From Prevotella sp. UBA5379 (GTDB taxonomy: Bacteria; Bacteroidota; Bacteroidia; Bacteroidales; Bacteroidaceae): 24,249 nucleotides of DNA. The DNA is taken from NCBI GenBank assembly GCA_002409785.1, contig DHOX01000054.1:33651-57899 (forward strand). Direction: 5' to 3'. Both the position numbers and the translations under genes were made by a program. A model generated the notes under the pieces. That model had not been told where the DNA came from. It did no database searches and saw nothing but the letters and a program-made list of their open reading frames with translations. Positions 1-9,018 of the stretch are shown here, piece by piece (the stretch's first letter is position 1; every line of letters starts with the position of its first letter).

Positions 1-883
1 CTCCTTCTACACTTCCACGAAAGAGAACGGGTTGTCCTGACAGTTCTTCGAGGTGCTTTTGATTGATCTGGTCAACGGTGTCCCTGCGAGTAGACAGCGT
101 TATGGACAGTTGGCTATGGTCTTCGTCCAACTTCGCTCCTACGCGTTGGTTAAGGGTATCCAGGTCTTCACTGTTTACCTGTGAGGTGCGGATATGGTCA
201 AGGATATGAATGAACACAGGATCTTTCTGACGGTATACTCTTTTCAGTTCAATGCTTACCAACTGGAATTGCTGGAACACTCTGGCATCAAAGAAATAGC
301 TGGAAGGATAGTAAGGAGATAACAGTTTGCGGTCATCTTCTTTTACGACGGGTTCAAGTTGGTAGATGTCTCCGACAAGAAGCAGTTGTTTCCCTCCGAA
401 GGGTTCCCGCATATTGTGGCAGTATACGCGCAGGACTTTATCTATGAAGTCCATAATGTCAGCCCGCACCATACTGATCTCGTCAATGATGATCAGTTCC
501 AGACTCTTAAGGAGTTGGATCTTTTCAGAATTATATTTTAAGGTCTTCCGGATATTCCGGATGGAATATCTGCAATCATCGGGGAGTAGGGGATAAAAGG
601 GGAGTTTGAAGAAACTATGCATTGTGGAACCTCCGGCATTAATTGCTGCAATGCCAGTAGGAGCCAGGATGACATGTTTTTTCTTTGTCTTTGCTGCGAT
701 ATAACGCAAGAAGGTTGACTTACCTGTTCCCGCTTTTCCTGTGAGGAAGAGAGACCGGTGCGTAAATTGAATAATCTGGAGTGCTTGCTGCAACTCCAGA
801 TTATTGAGATCAATTTTTTCTTCTATGCGTTCTTTAGCTTGTTGAATATTTTTTATTTTATTCTCCTTTCTTTGATGGATCAT
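1..883 (-). CDS. PIF1-family (SF1B) DNA helicase, N-terminal part; runs off the window
   Basis: The reading frame is open from an ATG at 883 to the window edge, giving about 294 residues of a longer protein. Visible motifs are a Walker A loop GKAGTGKS (about residues 49-56), APTGIAAINAGGSTMHSFF (motif Ia region of PIF1/RecD-like helicases), Walker B IIIDEISM (about 131-138) and GDIYQLEPV (motif III). This combination is characteristic of PIF1-like 5'-3' helicases, which unwind DNA or DNA-RNA structures in the cytoplasm. The start lies 7 nt after the stop of the upstream PBP gene, so the two are probably co-transcribed. No clear ribosome binding site precedes the ATG. The C-terminal part, where an extra domain may sit, is outside the window. 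Confidence 0.9.
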   Translation of the reverse strand, partial: MIHQRKENKIKNIQQAKERIEEKIDLNNLELQQALQIIQFTHRSLFLTGKAGTGKSTFLRYIAAKTKKKHVILAPTGIAAINAGGSTMHSFFKLPFYPLLPDDCRYSIRNIRKTLKYNSEKIQLLKSLELIIIDEISMVRADIMDFIDKVLRVYCHNMREPFGGKQLLLVGDIYQLEPVVKEDDRKLLSPYYPSSYFFDARVFQQFQLVSIELKRVYRQKDPVFIHILDHIRTSQVNSEDLDTLNQRVGAKLDEDHSQLSITLSTRRDTVDQINQKHLEELSGQPVLFRGSVEG

Positions 884-890
884 GGAAGGA

Positions 891-3404
891 TCAGAGATTA
901 TTCAGATTGACAGGCTCTTCACCTTGATGCCGCTTGCCGCCTTTGCCGTTATTGTTAGGAGCGTTGTTGTTTTCAGGCTGCTCAGTGGCATTTCCGTTAG
1001 CCGGTACAACCGGATTTCCATTTTCATCAAATTGAATTTCCTGATCTGCAGATGAGTTGGTACTGTCTGATTTCGTACTTGTCTTCTTTACAGCAGGAGC
1101 TTTATAGTAGCTTGCGCAAGTATACATGCTCTTGGTAATATCTTCTTCATCCGGTTTCGGGAATTTAGCATGGTATTTCCTGAAGCGAGGGTCATTCAAG
1201 ACAGACTTCAGGAAGGTCCCGCATATCGGCAGGGCCGTTCGTGATCCTTGTCCCAAGGCCCCTGACCGGAAGTGGATACATCGGTATTCTCCTCCTACCC
1301 ATGCGCCGACGACCAGATTAGGAGTGACAGCCTCATACCATGCATCAGAGTGATTGTTCGTCGTTCCTGTCTTCCCTCCAAAACTAGTATCCCTGAATTT
1401 ATCAATGTAAGCCCGTAGTCTAGAGGAGGTGCCGCCTGGATCCGTGAGCCCGCTCATCAGCATCTGTTGCATCAGATAAGCGCTTTTATAAGGGATGACC
1501 TGGTTATCATCAGTGGGTCCCACGTAAACTTCCTTACCCTTATGGTCCAGAATCCTGGTTACGAGAACCGGGTCATGGTGCTTCCCTTCATTAGGGATCA
1601 CGCTATAGGCATTGGTCAGTTCCAACAGATTGACATCACTTGACCCTAAAGCCAGTGAAGGTTCGTCGTCGAGCGGACTTTTGATACCCATAGCCTGTGC
1701 GGTAGCGATAATTCGCTTGATACCCATTTCCTGACCAATTCTGACTGCGATGGAATTGATACTCTGTGCAAAGGCACTCTTCAGCGGAATAGAGTCTCCT
1801 GAAAAATGTCCATTCGCGTTGGTGGGCTGCCAGGTAACCTCCATGTGTTTTTTCTTATCATAGACCTGCATGGAGATAAACTCATCCCTGCGCTTGTCAC
1901 AAGGGGTCAAGCCCTGGTTCATCGCTTCCGTGTAAACGAATAGCTTGAAGGTGGAACCCGGTTGTCTTTCTGCCGTTACTTTATCATATTTCCAGTGGTT
2001 AAAATCAATGTCACCTACCCATGCCTTTACATATCCGGTCTGCGGCTCCATGGCTACCATGGCACAATGCATAAAATGAACCATATATCTGATAGAGTCC
2101 ATGGTGGAAATATTTTTCTCTATTGTTCCCTTTTCATAGTCGAAAAGTTTTACAGGATGAGGTTTATTCAGGTAATAAGTTACAGAGTCCAGGTTGTTAT
2201 GGTATTTCTGGCAGAGGTATTTATAGACCGGCTGCTTTTCAGCTACCCCCTCGATGAATCCCGGAATGACATGTCCGTTTTCATCGATCCATGGATCATT
2301 ATTACCCCATTGACTCTTGAAATCCTGCTGGATGCTTTTCATCTGTTTTACGGCAGCGTCCTCTGCATACCTCTGCATACGCGTGTCAATAGTCGTATAG
2401 ATCTTTAATCCACTTGTATACAGATCGTATCCGTTCTCTTCACACCAGTTTTTCAGGTATTGGGCTACAGCCTCCCGGAAATACTTCGCCTGGCCGTCAT
2501 AGTTCTCTTCTACCTTGAAGTTCAGTTTGATAGGTATCCTGGAGATTGAATCGAAAGCGGTCTTGCTCAGATCACCATATTCTACCATATTTGCAAGTAC
2601 GGTATTACGGCGGGCAATACTGTTTTTAGGATTTGTACGGGGGTTATAGTAAGACGTGGCTTTCAGCATTCCTACAAGCAGGGCAGCCTGTTCTGTCGTA
2701 AGATCCTTAGGTGTTGTATTGAAGTAGGTCTTCGCAGCCGTTTTGATGCCATACGCATTGGAACCGAAGTCTACGGTGTTGGCATACATGGTCAAGATCT
2801 CTTTCTTGCTGTACACGGTTTCCAATTTTGTAGCAATAATCCATTCCTTGCTTTTGACCACGAGGATCCTGAGTCCCGGGATGAGACCTACCAGTCCGGT
2901 GGAGTATTGGGAGCGGACGCGGAACATATTCTTTGCCAGTTGCTGAGTGATCGTTGAGGCACCACGGCTGTCATGATGAAAGATGGCATCTTTCATAGCC
3001 GAGAAAACACCGATGGGGTCAATACCGAAATGATGGTAGAACCGCACATCCTCAGTATCGATCAATCCTCTGAAAAAAGCAGGATTGATCTCGTTGTATT
3101 TAACAGGTGTACGGTTTTGATTGAAATATTTTCCGATCAGCACACCATCCGCACTATAAATTTCCGAAGCCTCGTTGACCGGAGGGTTCATGATGCCGGA
3201 CAGATAACCCGGTGATTTGCCAAAAAGCCAAAGAAAGTTGATGTCAACGGCCCCTAAATAGAGGAAGAAGACGATAATGCAGGAAGCGATGACGATGCCC
3301 GTCTTGGTATACCATCGCCTTCCCTTATAGAGTCCCTTGTACCACGGCCAGAAGGTACGTATCTTCTGCCAAGTCCAGTTGATCAATTTGCCTATTTTCT
3401 TCAT
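891..3404 (-). CDS. Bifunctional class A penicillin-binding protein (PBP1A-like)
   Basis: Inner-membrane peptidoglycan synthase of 837 residues that polymerises glycan strands and cross-links peptides in the periplasm. A basic cytoplasmic N-terminus is followed by a transmembrane helix (about 35-55). The glycosyltransferase family 51 domain shows TEDVRFYHHFG (catalytic Glu about 118) and GASTITQQLAKN (about 148-159). The transpeptidase domain has the SxxK motif STFK (Ser about 484), SIN (about 548-550) and KTGTT (about 678). The last 65 or so residues are low complexity, rich in Asn, Pro, Ser and Lys, and probably disordered. It follows miaA by 53 nt with its own promoter-like element, and precedes the helicase gene by 7 nt. 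It is paralogous to the plus-strand PBP at 20324. Confidence 0.95.
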   Translation of the reverse strand: MKKIGKLINWTWQKIRTFWPWYKGLYKGRRWYTKTGIVIASCIIVFFLYLGAVDINFLWLFGKSPGYLSGIMNPPVNEASEIYSADGVLIGKYFNQNRTPVKYNEINPAFFRGLIDTEDVRFYHHFGIDPIGVFSAMKDAIFHHDSRGASTITQQLAKNMFRVRSQYSTGLVGLIPGLRILVVKSKEWIIATKLETVYSKKEILTMYANTVDFGSNAYGIKTAAKTYFNTTPKDLTTEQAALLVGMLKATSYYNPRTNPKNSIARRNTVLANMVEYGDLSKTAFDSISRIPIKLNFKVEENYDGQAKYFREAVAQYLKNWCEENGYDLYTSGLKIYTTIDTRMQRYAEDAAVKQMKSIQQDFKSQWGNNDPWIDENGHVIPGFIEGVAEKQPVYKYLCQKYHNNLDSVTYYLNKPHPVKLFDYEKGTIEKNISTMDSIRYMVHFMHCAMVAMEPQTGYVKAWVGDIDFNHWKYDKVTAERQPGSTFKLFVYTEAMNQGLTPCDKRRDEFISMQVYDKKKHMEVTWQPTNANGHFSGDSIPLKSAFAQSINSIAVRIGQEMGIKRIIATAQAMGIKSPLDDEPSLALGSSDVNLLELTNAYSVIPNEGKHHDPVLVTRILDHKGKEVYVGPTDDNQVIPYKSAYLMQQMLMSGLTDPGGTSSRLRAYIDKFRDTSFGGKTGTTNNHSDAWYEAVTPNLVVGAWVGGEYRCIHFRSGALGQGSRTALPICGTFLKSVLNDPRFRKYHAKFPKPDEEDITKSMYTCASYYKAPAVKKTSTKSDSTNSSADQEIQFDENGNPVVPANGNATEQPENNNAPNNNGKGGKRHQGEEPVNLNNL

Positions 3405-3448
3405 AATTTATTGCCTGTTTTGTTTGCTTTTTGAGTAATTTATGATTG

Positions 3449-3456
3449 CAAATGTA
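3449..3456 (-). promoter_or_regulatory. Predicted -7 element of the PBP gene promoter
   Basis: On the minus strand this reads TACATTTG, an exact match to the Bacteroidetes -7 consensus TAnnTTTG. It ends 44 nt upstream of the PBP ATG (3404), giving a plausible leader of about 35-40 nt. I see no good -33 TTTG at the expected spacing. The site lies just past the miaA stop. Confidence 0.5.
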
Positions 3457-3457
3457 C

Positions 3458-4372
3458 CTATTTATTTGTTAAAGCCATGCTCTCGTCTATATAATTTATG
3501 ATTTCTTTAATGTTATCGGGATTCATCCAATGAATTTGCTGGTCGTGCTTGAACCAGGTGAGTTGTTTCCGCATATACCGACGCGTATTTGATTGAATTC
3601 TCCGGACAGCCTCTTTCAGATCTATGGCTCCGTCAAAATAGTCGAAGAGCTCTTTATATCCTACAGTGTTCAAGGCTGTCAGTCCCCTTTGAGGATAGAC
3701 CCTTCTGGCTTCCTGTTCCAGTCCCGTATCCATCATTTCAAGAACACGGCCGTTGATTCGTTCATAGAGCAGGTTCCTGTCGCGGTTCAGTCCTATTTTA
3801 AGTATATGAAAAGGGCGCACTTTGGGTGTATGATGGCGGAATGAGGTGTAGGTACGCCCCGTCATCCTGCAGATCTCCAAGGCATGAATGACGCGTCGTG
3901 GATTTTTTCTATCCACGATGGCCCAGTGTTCAGGGTCACGATGGCGTAATTCTTCCACAAGTGCAGGCAGGCCTTCCGTGCTCAATCGTTGCATCATCAG
4001 GGCACGTGTGGCAGGGTCAACGGTAGGAATATCGTCAATGCCCTTACAGACCGCATCTATATAAAGCATAGATCCTCCGGTAAGTAAGGCGACATCCCCT
4101 TGTTTGAAAAGATCGTTCAGAAGAGCCATCACGTCTTGTTCGTACATGGATGCCGAATAGTATTCTTTGATATGGTGATTTCCTACGAAATAGTGTTTGA
4201 CACGGTGTTGTTGCTCAATGGTAGGTGCGGCTGTACCTATCGGCAGTTCCTTGAAAATTTGTCTGCTGTCGGCATTGATAATCGGGATATGAAGATGAGA
4301 GGCTATATCCAGGCATAATTCAGTCTTTCCTACCCCTGTCGGCCCTAAGATGACAATTAAAGTTTTTGCCAT
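3458..4372 (-). CDS. miaA: tRNA dimethylallyltransferase
   Basis: Transfers a dimethylallyl group to N6 of A37 in tRNAs that read codons starting with U, the first step of the (methylthio) isopentenyladenosine modification. The 304-residue length is normal for the family. The P-loop GPTGVGKT (10-17), NADSRQIFKELPIGTAAP (about 33-50) and the C-terminal RRYMRKQLTWF signature (about 264-274) are all present. It is separated from lpxA by 99 nt that contain a strong hairpin, so it may be partly uncoupled from the lipid A genes. The next gene downstream is the PBP. Confidence 0.96.
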   Translation of the reverse strand: MAKTLIVILGPTGVGKTELCLDIASHLHIPIINADSRQIFKELPIGTAAPTIEQQHRVKHYFVGNHHIKEYYSASMYEQDVMALLNDLFKQGDVALLTGGSMLYIDAVCKGIDDIPTVDPATRALMMQRLSTEGLPALVEELRHRDPEHWAIVDRKNPRRVIHALEICRMTGRTYTSFRHHTPKVRPFHILKIGLNRDRNLLYERINGRVLEMMDTGLEQEARRVYPQRGLTALNTVGYKELFDYFDGAIDLKEAVRRIQSNTRRYMRKQLTWFKHDQQIHWMNPDNIKEIINYIDESMALTNK

Positions 4373-4402
4373 ATCGTAGCGGGTGATGATTTTAAGGCAT
4401 TG

Positions 4403-4454
4403 AAAAGGAGAATGAGTTCCTGAACGTTGACATTCCAGATCTCATTCTCCTTTT
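4403..4454 (-). terminator. Perfect 14-bp inverted repeat between lpxA and miaA, probable terminator
   Basis: The arms AAAAGGAGAATGAG (4403-4416) and CTCATTCTCCTTTT (4441-4454) pair perfectly over 14 bp around a 24-nt loop. Because the arms end in A4/T4, the structure can resemble an intrinsic terminator in either direction. On the minus strand it would end or attenuate transcription leaving lpxA before miaA. Each transcript also carries an AGGAG-like or CTCCT segment inside the stem. The T tract is short, so termination may be partial. Confidence 0.6.
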
Positions 4455-4471
4455 CTTATCTTTTGCTGGAA

Positions 4472-5245
4472 TTACTTGATAATTCCACGTTTTGAATTCT
4501 GGACGAAATCAATGATATACTGTATCTCCGGTGTGATCTGGAGATTTTCGTGAATCTTTTGGATCCCCTCTTTGCGAGTGGGACTTAAGTAAATATAGCG
4601 ATAAGCGTTGTGTATCAGTTCGATCAGTTCATTGCTGAACCCATGGCGGCGAAGTCCCACCAGATTGATGCCTGCATACCGGATCGGCTCTTTTCCTGCG
4701 ATGATATAGGGGGGGACATCCTGGGAGAAACGGCTCCCTCCCTGGATCATGACGTATGAGCCGATATGACAGAACTGATGGCAGAGCACTTCGGCGCTGA
4801 TGATGGCATTGTCATCACAGTGTACTTCTCCACCAAATTTAGTAGAATTTCCGATAATCAGGTTACTTCCGAAAAAACAATCATGTGCGATATGCATATT
4901 CTCCATAAGCAAGTTATGGTCACCCACTTTCGTCATTCCTTTTGATGCTGTTCCCCTTGAAATGGTTACATTCTCCCTAACGCTATTACCGTCACCTAGA
5001 AAACAGAGGGTTGGTTCACCTTTATACTTGAGATCCTGCGGCTTTGTGGAGATACTCGTACCCGGGAAAAACTCATTGCCGTTCCCAATACGGGCACCAT
5101 CATTAATGGTGACACTATTCCTCAGAATATTTCCATCTCCGATAACTGTATTCCGATCGATATAGCAGAAAGGGCCGATCGTGTTGTCTTCGCCTATTTT
5201 CGCTTCCGGATCAATATAAGCTAACGGACTGATATTATTTGACAT
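4472..5245 (-). CDS. lpxA: UDP-N-acetylglucosamine O-acyltransferase
   Basis: First enzyme of lipid A synthesis: it transfers a 3-hydroxyacyl chain from acyl-ACP to the 3-OH of UDP-GlcNAc in the cytoplasm. The 257 residues form a left-handed beta-helix of hexapeptide repeats through about residue 185, followed by a helical C-terminus. The motif HIAHDC (about 118-123) carries the catalytic His (about 121, equivalent to E. coli His125), and QDVPPYIIAGKEP plus GLRRHGF match the family. It begins 7 nt after the stop of lpxC-fabZ, which suggests tight operon coupling. A hairpin follows it. Confidence 0.96.
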   Translation of the reverse strand: MSNNISPLAYIDPEAKIGEDNTIGPFCYIDRNTVIGDGNILRNSVTINDGARIGNGNEFFPGTSISTKPQDLKYKGEPTLCFLGDGNSVRENVTISRGTASKGMTKVGDHNLLMENMHIAHDCFFGSNLIIGNSTKFGGEVHCDDNAIISAEVLCHQFCHIGSYVMIQGGSRFSQDVPPYIIAGKEPIRYAGINLVGLRRHGFSNELIELIHNAYRYIYLSPTRKEGIQKIHENLQITPEIQYIIDFVQNSKRGIIK

Positions 5246-5252
5246 TATCTAT

Positions 5253-6638
5253 TTATTTATTCTTTACGATTTGTGCAGTGAAAGTTGCTTCTGAGACAAC
5301 ACGGTCACCGACAAACATATATCCTTTCATGGAGCTTATACCATGACGGACAGGATAAAGAAGTTCTACACGGAAAAGGAGGGTATCTCCCGGTACTACC
5401 TTTTGTCGGAATTTTACGTCATCGATTTTTACAAAATAAGTGGACCAGCATTCTGGATCCTTGAGTTGATTGAGCACCAGCAAACCACCGCATTGTGCCA
5501 TGGCTTCAATCTGAAGGACACCTGGCATGACCGGTTCTTTGGGGAAATGGCCCTGGAAGAACGGTTCGTTGGCGGTTACGTTTTTGATTCCGATAATGCT
5601 TGTGGGGCCCATATCAATAATCTTGTCCACTAATTGCATGGGATAGCGGTGTGGAAGCAGTTGGCGGATCCGTACATTGTCCATGACCGGTGCCTCGTTT
5701 GGATTATAGATAGGTGCTTGTATTTCATGCCTGTGAATTTCCCTGCGCATCAGCCGGGCAAACTTGTTGTTGATCGTGTGTCCGGGACGTGTAGCTATGA
5801 TACGTCCTTTGATCGGCTTTCCGATCAATGCCATATCGCCGATAATGTCAAGTAATTTATGACGGGTACATTCATTTTCCCATAACAAGGGTTTGTGCTG
5901 TATATAGCCGATCTTGTTCGCATCAATATGTGGCACTTTCAGAACATCTGCGAGTTTATCGAGTTTTTCCTGAGATTCTTTTTCTTCATAGATGACGATG
6001 GCATTGTCAAGGTCACCTCCCTTAATCAGGTTTGCTTCCAGCAAGGGAACGATATCCCGGACGAATACAAAGGTGCGTGCAGGGGCTATTTCTGCTGGGA
6101 AATCCTGGACATTGTCCAGTGTAGCAAACTGGCTGTTGATAAATTTGCTCTGAAAGGAGCACATCGCCGTAATACTGAACTGATTATCGGGGAGAATGGT
6201 GACCACTGAACCACTTTCTTCATCCTTTACTTCTATCTTTTTACGGATAATATAGAAATCTTTCTCTGCATTTTGATCGACAATACCTACTTTCTGTATT
6301 TTTTCTACATACATAGCAGCGGAACCATCAAGAATAGGAAATTCCGGTCCGTTAACTTGTATCAGACAGTTGTCTATGCCTAAGGCATAGAGGGCAGCCA
6401 TGCCATGTTCTATTGTGCCTATGCGTATATCGCCTTCACCTAACACTGTACCTCTTTGAGTCTCAACAACGTTATCGGCAATGGCATCTATAATAGGATG
6501 ATCTTTAAGATCAATGCGCTGGATTTTATACCCGCTGTTTTCAGGAGCAGGATTGAAAGTTACAGTGAGATTCAGTCCTGTGTGAAGGCCTTTACCAAAA
6601 AGGGAGAAACTTCCTTTTAGTGTTTTTTGTTTGGACAT
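5253..6638 (-). CDS. lpxC/fabZ: LpxC-FabZ fusion: UDP-3-O-acyl-GlcNAc deacetylase / 3-hydroxyacyl-ACP dehydratase
   Basis: A single 461-residue protein. Residues 1 to about 300 are LpxC, the zinc deacetylase that commits UDP-GlcNAc to lipid A. TIEHGM holds the catalytic Glu (about 77) and zinc His (about 78), HKLLDIIGD holds the other zinc ligands (His about 260, Asp about 264), and PGH gives His about 287. Residues from about 320 to 461 are FabZ, which dehydrates 3-hydroxyacyl-ACP in fatty acid synthesis; GHFPKEPVMPG contains the catalytic His (about 364) and QIEAMAQ the Glu (about 378). The two enzymes use related acyl pools, and this fusion is the known Bacteroidetes arrangement. It lies 41 nt after lpxD and 7 nt before lpxA. 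Confidence 0.96.
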   Translation of the reverse strand: MSKQKTLKGSFSLFGKGLHTGLNLTVTFNPAPENSGYKIQRIDLKDHPIIDAIADNVVETQRGTVLGEGDIRIGTIEHGMAALYALGIDNCLIQVNGPEFPILDGSAAMYVEKIQKVGIVDQNAEKDFYIIRKKIEVKDEESGSVVTILPDNQFSITAMCSFQSKFINSQFATLDNVQDFPAEIAPARTFVFVRDIVPLLEANLIKGGDLDNAIVIYEEKESQEKLDKLADVLKVPHIDANKIGYIQHKPLLWENECTRHKLLDIIGDMALIGKPIKGRIIATRPGHTINNKFARLMRREIHRHEIQAPIYNPNEAPVMDNVRIRQLLPHRYPMQLVDKIIDMGPTSIIGIKNVTANEPFFQGHFPKEPVMPGVLQIEAMAQCGGLLVLNQLKDPECWSTYFVKIDDVKFRQKVVPGDTLLFRVELLYPVRHGISSMKGYMFVGDRVVSEATFTAQIVKNK

Positions 6639-6679
6639 ACTATTTTCTATTTTACCTCTTTAAGGAATAAGCGAAAGTT

Positions 6680-7729
6680 TTATACCTTCGCTTTTTTTAG
6701 TTGATCTACTTCTTTCCGAAGTTCTTTGATCTGCTGATAGAGTTCTGGTAATTCCTGAAGGATCGCCTGAACCCTGAAGTAACGGAACGGCTGCATGGGC
6801 AAACTCCCCATCATTTCCTGGCCATCTTTCAAATTACCGGGGATACCGCTTTGTGCGCCTACCTTGACCTGATTGCCAATCTTGATATGCCCCGTGATTC
6901 CTGCTTGTCCTCCGAACATGCACCATTTTCCTACTTTTGTAGACCCTGCAATACCTACCTGGGCAGACATTACGGTATTGGCGCCAATATCATCATTATG
7001 GGCAATCTGGATCAGATTGTCCAGTTTGACGCCCTTCCGGATATAGGTGCTCCCCATCGTTGAGCGGTCAACGCATGTGTTTGCACCGATTTCGACGTCG
7101 TCTTCTATGGTCACAATACCTATTTGCGGAATTTTATCATAACAGTCCATTTTCGGATTCGGAGCAAATCCGAAACCGTCTGCTCCTATTACCGATCCGG
7201 CATGAAGAGTGACACGATTACCGAGTTTACAACCCTGGTAAATGGTTACGTTTGGATAAATTTTGCAGTCTTTCCCTATTTGGACTCCATCTCCAACATA
7301 AGCATGGGGGTAAACCTCGCAGCCATCCCCGATGACAGCTCCTTCACCGACGAAAGCAAAGGCTCCAATATATACCTCTTTCCCGATTTTTGCCTTAGGA
7401 GAGATAAAGGCCAGGGAGTCAACACCTTTCTTCTCGGGAATCGAGGACTGGTAAAGTTGTAATAATTTTGCCACACAATCACGGGCATTGTTTACCCATA
7501 TTATGGTCAGGTTTCCAGGGGCTTTTTGACTTAATTTGATTTGGTCGTCAATAAGTACGATGGAGGATTGAGTATGATAGAGATAATTAATATATTTTGG
7601 ATTAGCCAAGAAAGAAATGGCTTTTGGAATGCCCTCTTCGATTTTAGCGAACGTATTTACAGTAACGTTTTCGTCACCTTCAATACGGCCTTGAATAAAA
7701 GTGGCAATTTGTTTTGCAGTAAATTCCAT
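6680..7729 (-). CDS. lpxD: UDP-3-O-(3-hydroxyacyl)glucosamine N-acyltransferase
   Basis: Third enzyme of lipid A synthesis: it adds a 3-hydroxyacyl chain to the 2-amino group exposed by LpxC. The 349-residue length is typical. An N-terminal uridine-binding domain (about 1-100, with ISFLANPKY) is followed by a long run of hexapeptide repeats. NLIQIAHN carries the catalytic His (about 244), and a Lys/Glu-rich C-terminal helix ends the protein. It has its own promoter-like element 28 nt upstream and leads the lpxD, lpxC-fabZ, lpxA block. Confidence 0.96.
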   Translation of the reverse strand: MEFTAKQIATFIQGRIEGDENVTVNTFAKIEEGIPKAISFLANPKYINYLYHTQSSIVLIDDQIKLSQKAPGNLTIIWVNNARDCVAKLLQLYQSSIPEKKGVDSLAFISPKAKIGKEVYIGAFAFVGEGAVIGDGCEVYPHAYVGDGVQIGKDCKIYPNVTIYQGCKLGNRVTLHAGSVIGADGFGFAPNPKMDCYDKIPQIGIVTIEDDVEIGANTCVDRSTMGSTYIRKGVKLDNLIQIAHNDDIGANTVMSAQVGIAGSTKVGKWCMFGGQAGITGHIKIGNQVKVGAQSGIPGNLKDGQEMMGSLPMQPFRYFRVQAILQELPELYQQIKELRKEVDQLKKAKV

Positions 7730-7756
7730 TTTGGCAATGAGATTGATTTATTGTTG

Positions 7757-7764
7757 CAAAGGTA
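7757..7764 (-). promoter_or_regulatory. Predicted -7 element of the lpxD promoter
   Basis: The minus strand reads TACCTTTG, matching TAnnTTTG. It lies 27 nt upstream of the lpxD ATG (7729) and within the short spacer after the HD-protein stop (7776). No convincing -33 TTTG is visible at the expected distance. If real, the lipid A genes can be transcribed independently of the upstream nucleotide genes. Confidence 0.5.
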
Positions 7765-7775
7765 GAAAAATTAAT

Positions 7776-8996
7776 TCATAATCGTTGATAACATAAGTAA
7801 TATTTGCGAATTTTTTTGGAAAGCAAGGCAATATTCAGTAAATCAGATGCTTCTGCAATATCTCTGCAAGTCCCGTCTTTATAGAGAATTGTGATCTTGT
7901 CATCATTCACATCATACATATCTTTTTGGATGGCATTGACGCTGAGCAGATAGCTTGCATCTGTAAAGCTGACCGAGGCCTTCCTGGCGATATGTGTCTG
8001 GATAGAATGAATTTCTTCCAAGGAAATAGGCTGCTCCCGTATTTCTACTTTGAAGATGTTACGGTCAATAAGATCGGTGGCGAGCATGGCGAGTATTTTG
8101 TCTTGACTTTGCATCCATACTTTCACGCTGCTCCAGATGTCTGTGTCGTCCAATAATTCATACATTTCCAGTGCTTCCGGGTCTGTGAGAAATACTTTCC
8201 GGTCAACATGACGACTGAGAAAATATTTGAGTTGGGGTGGGGCAAAGAGGTCTTCACCTTCCCTCGTCAGGTATTTGGCCCTTTTCAATAAATTGACCAG
8301 TACTTTCTCACAGGCTACGGCGGTCTTGTGGAGGTAGACCTGCCAGTACATCAAGCGTCTGGAGGTGAGGAAGTTCTCTATGGAATAGATGCCTTTTGAT
8401 TCGATAACCAAATGGTCATCAATAACGTTCAGCATCTTGATGATCCTTGCCGAGTTGATGCTCCCTTCGGTTACTCCCGTGAAAAAACTGTCACGGCGGA
8501 GGTAATCCAGACGGTCCATGTCCAACTGGCTGCTGATCAACTGGTGGAGGAAATGCTTGGGGTATTGATCTTTAAAGATATTGAGAGCAAGATTCAGTTC
8601 CCCATTCATTTCCGCGTTGATCTGCTCCATCATCATGAGGGAAATCTCTTCATGGGTGATCCCATGGATGAGTGTTCCTTCCAGGACGTGAGAAAACGGG
8701 CCATGGCCAATATCATGCAGGAGGATAGCTGCCTCAACCGCTTCGGCTTCACTGTCAAAGATGAAGACACCCTTCTGCTGCAGGGAAAGGACGGCTTCGC
8801 TCATCAGATAGAAGGCCCCGATAGAATGCTGGAACCGGGTGTGTTGTGCGCCGGGATAGACCTCACTGGCCAGACCTAATTGTTTGATGCGGGTCAGGCG
8901 TTGGACCAGAGGATGGCTGACAATATTATAGAGTAATCCTTTAGGGATTTTGATAAATCCGAAGACAGGATCATTGATGATTTTACTATCGTTCAA
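7776..8996 (-). CDS. HD-domain phosphohydrolase (dGTPase/SAMHD1-like), TTG start
   Basis: Predicted metal-dependent phosphohydrolase of 406 residues, related to dGTP triphosphohydrolases; its actual substrate cannot be told from sequence. The HD motif includes HTRFQHS (His about 57), LLHDIGHGPFSH (His-Asp about 94-95) and DMDRLDYLRRD later on. I place the start at TTG 8996, giving LNDSKIINDPVFGFI, because homologues begin at this point and the codon falls 22 nt after the pyrF stop. The frame stays open to an ATG at 9152, but those 52 extra residues lie wholly or mostly inside pyrF and look like out-of-frame sequence (Arg, Trp, Cys and Pro rich). It is probably co-transcribed with pyrF. Confidence 0.85.
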   Translation of the reverse strand: MNDSKIINDPVFGFIKIPKGLLYNIVSHPLVQRLTRIKQLGLASEVYPGAQHTRFQHSIGAFYLMSEAVLSLQQKGVFIFDSEAEAVEAAILLHDIGHGPFSHVLEGTLIHGITHEEISLMMMEQINAEMNGELNLALNIFKDQYPKHFLHQLISSQLDMDRLDYLRRDSFFTGVTEGSINSARIIKMLNVIDDHLVIESKGIYSIENFLTSRRLMYWQVYLHKTAVACEKVLVNLLKRAKYLTREGEDLFAPPQLKYFLSRHVDRKVFLTDPEALEMYELLDDTDIWSSVKVWMQSQDKILAMLATDLIDRNIFKVEIREQPISLEEIHSIQTHIARKASVSFTDASYLLSVNAIQKDMYDVNDDKITILYKDGTCRDIAEASDLLNIALLSKKIRKYYLCYQRL

Positions 8997-9018
8997 AAGA
9001 TAAATGCTTTTTCTGTGT

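Noticed and set aside
6669..6693. AAGCGAA/TTCGCTT hairpin at the end of lpxD followed by T residues on the plus strand
   Set aside because: Terminator-like only in the plus direction, where no gene is transcribed; it overlaps the Lys-rich 3' end of lpxD coding sequence.
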